DNA from: Ipomoea triloba
Taxonomy: Eukaryota > Streptophyta > Magnoliopsida > Solanales > Convolvulaceae
Reading direction: 5' to 3'
Assembly: GCF_003576645.1 (NCBI RefSeq)
Contig: NC_044919.1
Span: 16,425,519-16,489,518 of the forward strand
Length of the DNA: 64,000 bases
The position numbers were made by a program, and so were the translations under genes. The notes below the pieces were generated by a model. The model was not told the origin of the DNA and made no database searches. It was given only the letters and a program-made list of their open reading frames with translations. Each line of letters opens with the position of its first letter. Within the stretch, counting starts at the first letter, position 1. This document shows positions 57,234 to 64,000 of this stretch, one piece after another.

Positions 57234-57872
57234 TCACAAATCGTAGACCTGTTTTCCGGTGAACTTCACCTCAATCGGGCTGATATTCTTTCCGATGGAC
57301 CTCATGTTCTGTCCGACCCCTTCACGCCCGGCGTTCACCTTCTCCGGGTAAACTCCGTCCTTGGGGTGCAAGTATTGGACCTCGCCGTTAGGGAAAACCC
57401 TGTAGAATTGGTAGTTGATCTTGTACTTGGATCTCAGCCGTGTACCCAGTGCCAAACACTGCTCTTTCCTCGCTAATTTCAGCAGGTTGGGCCCTTCCCT
57501 CATGATTGCGGCGCCGCCTGTGGGCATCTCGAAGATCTGCTCCTTCGGGGAGGTCCACGTGATGACGTAGAACTCCTCGACCTGGGCTTTGCGGAGGAGT
57601 CCGCCGGTGCTGCCACCGAAGATGGGGGACGGGGTGTTGGGGTCTAGGGTCGGCGGGGTGAATCCCACGGGGGCCTCTTTGGTGGGCGTTTCCGTGGTTT
57701 CCTCCGCCATGGCTCGGATGGGGCGGCACGCGGCGGCGGGCTTGTTCAGGCCCCTGGGGACGACGGAGAAGCAGTGGAGGGACTGCTTCCAGGGCGCCGC
57801 CACGCGGTCGGCTGCGGGCTTGGCGGCGGAGAGCGGCGAGGCGAAGAGAGAGGCTTGGGCTGCCATGGCCAT
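57234..57872 (-). CDS. PSAD: Photosystem I reaction centre subunit II (PsaD), precursor
   Basis: PsaD sits on the stromal side of photosystem I and forms the docking site for ferredoxin. The single exon encodes 212 residues from [17 protein letters not shown]. The first 50-60 residues, rich in Ala, Ser and basic residues and poor in acidic ones, are a chloroplast transit peptide. The mature part begins near [19 protein letters not shown] and contains [60 protein letters not shown] and the C-terminus [15 protein letters not shown], all highly conserved in PsaD. I start at 57872 because the transit peptide begins there, although the frame stays open to 58100. No disruption is seen. The intronless structure matches known PsaD genes. 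Confidence 0.98.
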   Translation of the reverse strand: MAMAAQASLFASPLSAAKPAADRVAAPWKQSLHCFSVVPRGLNKPAAACRPIRAMAEETTETPTKEAPVGFTPPTLDPNTPSPIFGGSTGGLLRKAQVEEFYVITWTSPKEQIFEMPTGGAAIMREGPNLLKLARKEQCLALGTRLRSKYKINYQFYRVFPNGEVQYLHPKDGVYPEKVNAGREGVGQNMRSIGKNISPIEVKFTGKQVYDL

Positions 57873-58100
57873 GGAATTGAAGAGATCGGAATGAAGTGAG
57901 TGTGTGGAGAAAAGAATGAATTCAAAGTGTTTGTTTATTATCCCCAGAGAGTTTGCGTGGTGAGAGATATGGATATGTTGGATAAGGTGATATGAGTATA
58001 GACCAATTAGAATGTGTGATTTTGATACGCACTCTTCTGAGTTGAGCCAATTCAAGCCTCTCAGCCTCTTCCATGTGGCATTTGTCCTTTTCCTACCCAT
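57873..58100 (-). promoter_or_regulatory. PSAD promoter and leader, apparently TATA-less
   Basis: On the minus strand, upstream of the ATG, lie a pyrimidine-rich leader (TTTTCTCCACACACTCACTTC), an I-box-like GATAAG on the plus strand near 57975 (light-response type) and an ATTGG/CCAAT motif near 58003. No good TATA box stands at 25-35 bases before a plausible start. TATA-less, initiator-driven promoters are known for PsaD genes of other plants. Confidence 0.5.
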
Positions 58101-58169
58101 ATGTTACGCTGTAACTTGTAATGGAATTGTTTAAGATCTTGCACAATTTTTTCCCCCTTTTTTAAAGCA

Positions 58170-58515
58170 GTACTTATACTGTGGACCATAAATGTATTAT
58201 GGACCATGGATCATGGTTGATACTGCAGTTGTGTTAAACTGATACTGCAATTGTGTTGAAAGGATATTGCAGTTGTATTGAAAGGGAACTGCAGTTGTGC
58301 GGAACAGAGGACGTGTCATCCATCTGGAACTGTAGTTGTGTTGAACGGATACTGCAGTTGTGTTGAAAAGATACTGCAGTTGTGTAGAACGGATACTGCA
58401 GTTGTGTTGAACGGATGAATGCTTCATCCGTTCAACACAACTGCAGTATCAACTATATATGAGCATGGTCCACAATGCATTGTGGACCATGGTCCACCAT
58501 AAAATTTGCGTTTTT
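58170..58515. mobile_element. MITE with GTGGACCATGGTCCAC, copy 3, tandem interior
   Basis: The right end TGTGGACCATGGTCCAC, followed by ATAAAATTTGCG, matches the right end of the copy at 50937. The interior consists of about eight copies of GATACTGCAGTTGTGTTGAA-type units, the last ones in inverted orientation. Confidence 0.8.
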
Positions 58516-58701
58516 AAAGGGTAATGGCTAATGAATTATTTTGATTTTGTCCGTTATAAATAAAAGGATTAAATGTATAAATATCTATTTTAAATTTTAG
58601 AGAAAAATGCAATTTAGGTCTTTTAGGCATTCTTGTTTAGTCGTTTTACCACTTGTAAAATAGTCCTTACTCTAGACAAATATAAGAAATTTTGGTTTAT
58701 C

Positions 58702-59140
58702 CATTACACCAAAAACGTCATTTAGCGGCAATTATTTTGTTATTTACGACGGTTTGTTTGTAACCGTCACTAAATTGTTTATTGGCATTTCTCCAACCGT
58801 GATTAAATGGTGTGTCGCGAAAGATGTAGCAACGATTTTAGACAACTGTTGAAATTATTGATCAGCATTGCTTTTAGCAGTGACTTTTTAACCGCCACTA
58901 AAAATAAAGTACTTTACTTTTGCTTTTAGAAAATCGCCATTAAAAATGAGGTACTTTACTTTTATTTTTAGCGGCGGTTACAAAATCGTCGCTAAATATA
59001 TCTATTTACAAGTGTTGTTGAATATGTTTATTTATTTATTTCTAAAAAAAATTTAGTGACAGTTATTAAGTGTCGCTAAATATTTGTCTTTATATTTTTT
59101 TTAAATACTAGTGGCAGTTATTTAAGTGTCGCTAAATGTT
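58702..59140. mobile_element. CACTA transposon terminus with subterminal repeats
   Basis: The terminus CATTACACCAAAAACG (58702) differs from the common CACTACACCAAAAACG by one base. It is followed by repeated AACCGTCACTAAA, ATCGTCGCTAAAT and AGTGTCGCTAAAT phrases, the subterminal pattern of CACTA elements. It is probably one end of the element whose transposase remnants lie at 60714-62545. Confidence 0.65.
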
Positions 59141-60713
59141 TTATAATTACATTATTATATTTTTATAATTATCATTTAATTATATTTTTTCAAAAATCTT
59201 TATATTCAAATGTGTATTGAATTCACAAATAAATCTATGTACACATTTAAGAAAGAAAATCAATTGTAACTAATATTTGTCAAATAATAACATTCAATAA
59301 TATTACTTTTAGTATATTAAAATATACTTTTTATTTATGATTCACACAAATGTGTGGACCATGAATGCAATATACATGTTTAATATATAAAAAATCATTT
59401 ACTTTCAAATAATGTACTTTTAGTATATATTAAAATATACTTTTTATTTATGATTCACAAAAATGTGTGGACCATGGTCCATAGAGTAATGATCGGAATC
59501 CATCACTTCCTCTCATCTTAACCAAGTGTTGGGTTGAATCCATCAACAACAATATTTCTGTTGGCTGCTGACATAACTAAGCTAAGTGAATTCCATTGAG
59601 TTCAGGTTTGGTTTTGCTATTATTTGACAACCAAGACGTGAACTACAAATAAAAATAAATAATTTGATTAGCTTTAGTATTAGAAAGTTTTTTTGAGCAC
59701 TATAGAGATAAAGAACCTACGTGAGGCCAAACGCAAGGTCTAGTCCAACATATCATTCTCCACATTTTCTGGATTTTCTAATTTGTTGTAGTACATGCAA
59801 AAAAAAAAAAAAAAAAAAACAGTCTGATTGCATGAAATCCTCAAATAATATCAAGAAATTTCTAACCCTTGAAGAAGAAAGGGAAACAATGAGGTATGTA
59901 TACCATTACATGACAAGTGGAACATGTAAGTGATCCTTCACAAGCTCCTGGAGGATAACATCAATGTTGAAATCCCAATATTAAAAACAGAACCATGGAT
60001 TCAAAAAAAAAAATACTAAACACATCTCGAGAATCTTGTTTTTTTTGCAGTGAATTTACAATAAGGTATGAATGATGTTCAAAACCAAGAAATACGTCCA
60101 ACAAACTCGACAATATTACAGAAATCAACTATAATTCTCTTTTCATTTTTTTAAACAAGTTTCAAAGCAAGAGGATAATACAATTCTAAATGAAGAACAC
60201 ATTAATGAGTACATTTATCTGTGCAGCTTCTAACATAGACATCCCAAGGGGTACCTTTATCTGCTATTCTTCTCCATCCTTTCTACAAATGTTACGAGAA
60301 ATTCTGCAAGTTGCAAACAAGATACAAGTTTAAGTCTAGCTTTAAGAATTATAGCTGGTAAGATTCATTAGCCAAGTCGTGGGTCAACTTGGGAAGCTCA
60401 TGTGTTCTTTGAGGGGAGAGATGGATCCTTAGGACTTTGAATTGATATCACATTATCATGGACTGAATAATCACCAATTAAAATAAAACATGAAACTACT
60501 TACAGTTGCCTCTATTCCTCTACTGAAAAATATTATGGTAATCTAATTGCATTTCGGATTGTAAACATGCAATAATATATTTGACCTGCATATCCACCAA
60601 TTAAAATCCTGCTATTAGTGATCTCAAAGAACAAAACAGAAATGAACAAAAAATAAGAAGAAAAAGAGCAAAGCTCTAGGAGAGCAAGCATGTTAATAGT
60701 TAACCTGTACAAT
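59141..60713. other. AT-rich DNA, possibly internal to the CACTA element
   Basis: No gene. A partial copy of the GTGGACCATGGTCCA MITE family is suggested near 59335-59485. A run of 21 A lies at 59799-59819. Nothing else is recognised. Confidence 0.4.
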
Positions 60714-62545
60714 TTAATCATTATCTGTTCTTTCAATCCCACTATCAACAATATTGGTTATTTCATTATTTAGTTCTTCTCTTGTTAACTGCAAATTTTC
60801 GATCTCATTCACCATAGGATTTTGGTTTTCACTTGAGACTGAAGTACAATCATATATGTTACTGTCAACATTTTCACCCATGTCAAAAAAGTCTCTTGGT
60901 TTGAAAGGTATTGCAACATTCCAATATTTTTTCAACTCATTAGTGACATAAAACACCACTTGAGCTTGTTCAGCTAACACATATGGCTCATCATCTATAC
61001 TATCTCCAATATGTATTGGTCTAGAGAAGTTAACTTCGATGAAACCATAATGATCTCTTCTTATCCCTCTTGGAGTAGTCATATTAGCCCATATACACTT
61101 AAATAGTTTAATCACAAATTTGCTGTAGTAATTGAGTTCAATGATGTCAACCAATTTTCCATAATAAGCAACATCTCCAAAATTCCCATGAGTATCACGA
61201 CTACTTGCAACACTTGGAGTTCCAACAATAACAAATATTCCATTATTTTGTGGACTTCAGTCCTTCTTCTCGTCCACCTACTTAGCCGTCTCTTTGTTAA
61301 AATTTTAAATTCCATGTATGTGATAACAACACATTAGTAACAATTGAAATAATATGTAATTTCTCAGCAAAATACATAATTTGGGATGTTACTTAACATA
61401 TTTGTCAACATGTTTGCAATTTATTAGCACATATCGATGTGCTTGTTGTTTATCTAAATCAGTTAATTGAAAAGTTGAAAAACTACATACTGGTCGACTA
61501 ATTTGTTTGAAGATATTGCTTTGAATATTTTCATCAGAGAATGACACATCATCAACACGCCTAGATCAGTTGAAGCTTGTTTCAACCCTTTCAAAATACC
61601 TTGAGCGAAATGTAAGACATTCTTCAGCAATATAACCTTCGACTATAGAACCTTCTAGGTTTGCTCGGTTGCATACAAAATACTTTAACTGTCCTAAGTA
61701 CCTAGATAAAAATAAGACATAAATAGATGCATTTATCGATAATCTAATAAAGAAAACTTTAAATATCCAAATTTTACTCACATCTCAATGATGTACATCC
61801 ATCGGTATGGAATAAGACCTCCAAGCTTAACCTCATCAACAATGTGAACAACTAAATGCACCATGACCGTGAAAAATGTAGGTGAAAATATCATTTTCAT
61901 ATGGCATAATTTTAGCACAAGTCGACTTTGAAGGTTATCAAGCTCTTTGACATTTAATACTCTACCACATATTTGTCTAAAAAAAGAATCCAATTCTACC
62001 AAAACCATACAAACTTGATCTGGTAATAGATTACGTATGACAATTGGCAATAGATGTTACATAAGAATGTGACAATCATGACTTTTCAATCCATGCATCT
62101 TCTGATTCTTCAAATCAACACATCTTGAAATATTACTTGAGTAACCATTTGGCAGCAATACACTCTTTAGTGTTGCAAGAAATACATCTTTTTATTTTTT
62201 TTTTATTTTTTTTGTATTTGTCATTGTAAAACAACTTGGAGAGGATTTTCCATTTTCATTCTGCCAAAGGTCATCTCTTATACCCATTGACACTAAATCC
62301 TTTCGAGCATTTAGATTATCTTTTGATCTTGCAAGGTCATTTAGCAAAGTAAACAACACATTGTCAAACATTTTTTTCAATATGCATGACTTCAAGGTTG
62401 TGGCGTAACAAATTAAATTCCCAGTAAGGGAGTTGGAAAAATATACTTTTCTTCTTCCATTGTTGCGTGCAACAATCTTCAACTCTTCTCGCTCGTGATC
62501 TTTTCGCCTTCTTAATCATTTCTAGGTTTCTTTTAAATGTAATAT
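60714..62545 (-). pseudogene. CACTA (En/Spm) TNP2-type transposase, C-terminal half, broken
   Basis: From 62545 downward the minus strand encodes LPYWEFNLLRHNLEVMHIEK and LNARKDLVSMGIRDDLW, then the DUF4218-like region (LPDQVCMVLVELDSFFRQIC, VLNVKELDNLQSRLVLKLCH, FFTVMVHLVVHIVDEVKLGG, EGSIVEGYIAEECLTFRSRY). The DUF4216-like region follows (DIIELNYYSKFVIKLFKCIW, RDHYGFIEVNFSRPIHIGD). This order is the C-terminal half of plant CACTA transposases. It is split over several frames with introns or damage between them. The upstream part is cut off at 62546 by a gypsy-type LTR. Confidence 0.9.
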
Positions 62546-63656
62546 TGATAAGTGCCAAAAGTGTGCCATTTAAAAGGGAATTTCAAGTCAATTTTGCACA
62601 TACTTGGGTTTAGTTTTGTTGGGAAATGAGACAAATGTGTGTGTATTGTTAGAAATGATGCATTTAGAGTGTGGGAAGATACATTGTGCCATTTTGCAAG
62701 GAGTTGAGGCCAAGGATGAAGAGAATGTTATGAAAAGAACAAATGAGGCTTAGCAGAGTCCCGACCACGATCGTGGCAAGCTCGTGGCAAATAATCAGAC
62801 CCTGCCATGACTCGGTCACAATCGTGGTAGGTTTCGTGGCGAAGGATTAGACTCCGTCACGACTCGGCCACGACCGTGACGAGAAACGCATGGAAGGTTA
62901 AATGTTATGGCCACGATCGTGACCAGGGGCGTTCCTGGGCACGAAATACACCTTTTAAAGGGTTCTTTTTGTTGATTGAAGAGGAGACACACTTAGTTTT
63001 AGTTCTATTCTTGTTCATCATCTAGACACATTATTGTTCTTCAATTGCTAGTGAGAGAAAGCTATAGGGTTAAGATCTTAGAGTGATCTTTCCTCAATTT
63101 GTAGATTGGACTTCACTCATGGATTGAAATTGGTATCATCTTTACTTTTGCACTTTAGTTTCCATCTCCATTGCCTATTTTCAATCTTGATTTAAATTCA
63201 TCTTGCGTTTCAATCTACAATAATCATGTGTGGCTAGATTCTATAGGAATTGGATTGGAATCTCTTTGGTTATGCATTCTAGTTCTTTAAATTGTTAAAT
63301 GATGAGATTTGGTGTATGAGAAACTTATCTTTGTTGTAAGTGAACTTGATTGATCCTAGCTTTATTGATGGCCACAATAGGTTAAGAGTTAGAATGAGTG
63401 AGGCTTGCAAGAGATTGAGGTCTCATGTAGTCTTGTTTTCTTGCTTTTCCCGGCTTAGATCCGAGAGGGTAAAGCCCAAAAGGAGAGATAGACCAAGTGT
63501 TCGATGAAAGCCTTAATCAATTAATGATGTCTAAGAGGCTAAGTCTTTAATGGCTTAGTATTTGTTGTCAATTCTCCCAAAGTAGTCATCCATGCCCCTC
63601 ATCAACTATACTCTAGACATAGAATGCATAAGACCAAGGGTTCCATTTGACAATGT
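62546..63656 (+). repeat. Ty3/gypsy-type LTR, 3'-truncated
   Basis: It begins TGATAAGTGCCAAAAGTG, close to the LTR start at 30092. It has a palindrome array (62755-62945), a TATA-like CTTTTAAAGGG near 62953 and an AT-rich leader. It stops near 63656, where an opposing LTR begins. Confidence 0.7.
62755..62945. repeat. CG-rich palindromic array in U3
   Basis: Dyads such as CCACGATCGTGG, CACAATCGTGG, CCACGACCGTGACG and CCACGATCGTGACC recur within 190 bases just upstream of the TATA-like sequence. Confidence 0.9.
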
Positions 63657-64000
63657 TGATTTTAGTGGTGGACGTAAAGAAAGGTGGGAATGAAGATTCC
63701 CAGGGTTATCGTTCTCACAAAATATGACAACTTGGAGCTAAGTGGAGTGCAAGACAATCATAGGGGTGTACTAGCAAGAGTTAACTAGGTGAAAGAATAA
63801 CATTGAGAATGTGGGAAGGAATGAAAGGTAACAACCATGAAATTAAAGTAAAAAAGCACAAGTAAGCAATTAAAACGGGAAATTGGATGAGAAACTCGGT
63901 CATTTGCATTCCATGTCTAAAGTAGATTTGTTGAGGTGTATGAATGACTACTTTGGGAGAGTTAACAACTAATTCTAAGCTATTAAAGACTTAGCCCCTT
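63657..64000 (-). repeat. Opposing Ty3/gypsy-type LTR, 3' end, continues past the window
   Basis: Read on the minus strand, the segment contains TTGTGAGAACGATAACCCTG and ends ACCACTAAAATCA at 63657, like the end of the LTR at 30092-31759. Bases 63890-64000 are the inverted counterpart of 63530-63640 (AAGTCTTTAATGGCTTAG against AAGTCTTTAATAGCTTAG; both have CTCCCAAAGTAGTCAT). Confidence 0.75.

Noticed and set aside
57388..57894. Alternative frames overlapping PSAD on both strands
   Set aside because: They are shadows of a highly conserved GC-rich coding exon.

Overview
This window looks like nuclear DNA from a eudicot plant, probably an asterid. Genes with plant-style introns sit in a sea of retrotransposons, CACTA and Mutator-type DNA transposons and MITEs. 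A photosystem I PsaD gene and a nine-exon 9-lipoxygenase gene confirm a plant. I cannot name the species from sequence alone.

Three host genes appear intact, all on the minus strand: an HMGA-type AT-hook chromatin protein (15621-16295, two exons), a 9-lipoxygenase (42895-50247, nine exons whose phases all join) and PsaD (57234-57872, one exon). Nearly everything else is mobile DNA.

Layout. 1-1640: no recognisable gene. 1640-4528: decayed LINE. 4529-10370: minus-strand Ty3/gypsy-type LTR, itself split by a young Ty1/copia element (5339-9689; 170-bp LTRs, target duplication TAGTG). 11073-14682: non-autonomous LTR element with 508-bp LTRs and target duplication GTCCT. 14790-15230: LINE fragment. 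15340-16580: HMGA gene. 16640-18121: AT-rich DNA with microsatellites. 18122-24640: minus-strand LINE with an RNase H domain. 26460-29470: second minus-strand LINE. 29480-31759: 3' end and LTR of a Ty3/gypsy-type element.

31760-40660 is the most unusual block. A C48/Ulp1-like protease fragment (+) converges on a FAR1/FHY3-type Mutator transposase pseudogene (-), and the motif TGCACA fills their introns and the intergenic space. The transposase gene is split by a 3737-bp CACTA element (34678-38414, target duplication ATC). That CACTA carries captured exons of a soluble inorganic pyrophosphatase gene, and a foldback MITE lies inside one captured intron.

40660-42845 holds a (TA)n tract and foldback MITEs. 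The lipoxygenase gene follows; its introns contain a hAT-like element with a nested foldback, and several minisatellites. 50590-52694 holds more MITEs. 53400-55560 is a decayed copia element, and 56019-56599 is an assembly gap flanked by poly-C. After PSAD come another MITE (58170-58515), a CACTA end (58702-59140), CACTA TNP2-type transposase remnants (60714-62545) and two related Ty3/gypsy-type LTRs in opposite orientation (62546-64000).

Inferred order of events: LINE, then gypsy-type LTR, then copia at the left; and Mutator-like unit, then Pack-CACTA, then MITE in the middle. All domain assignments come from reading the translations; no database search was run.
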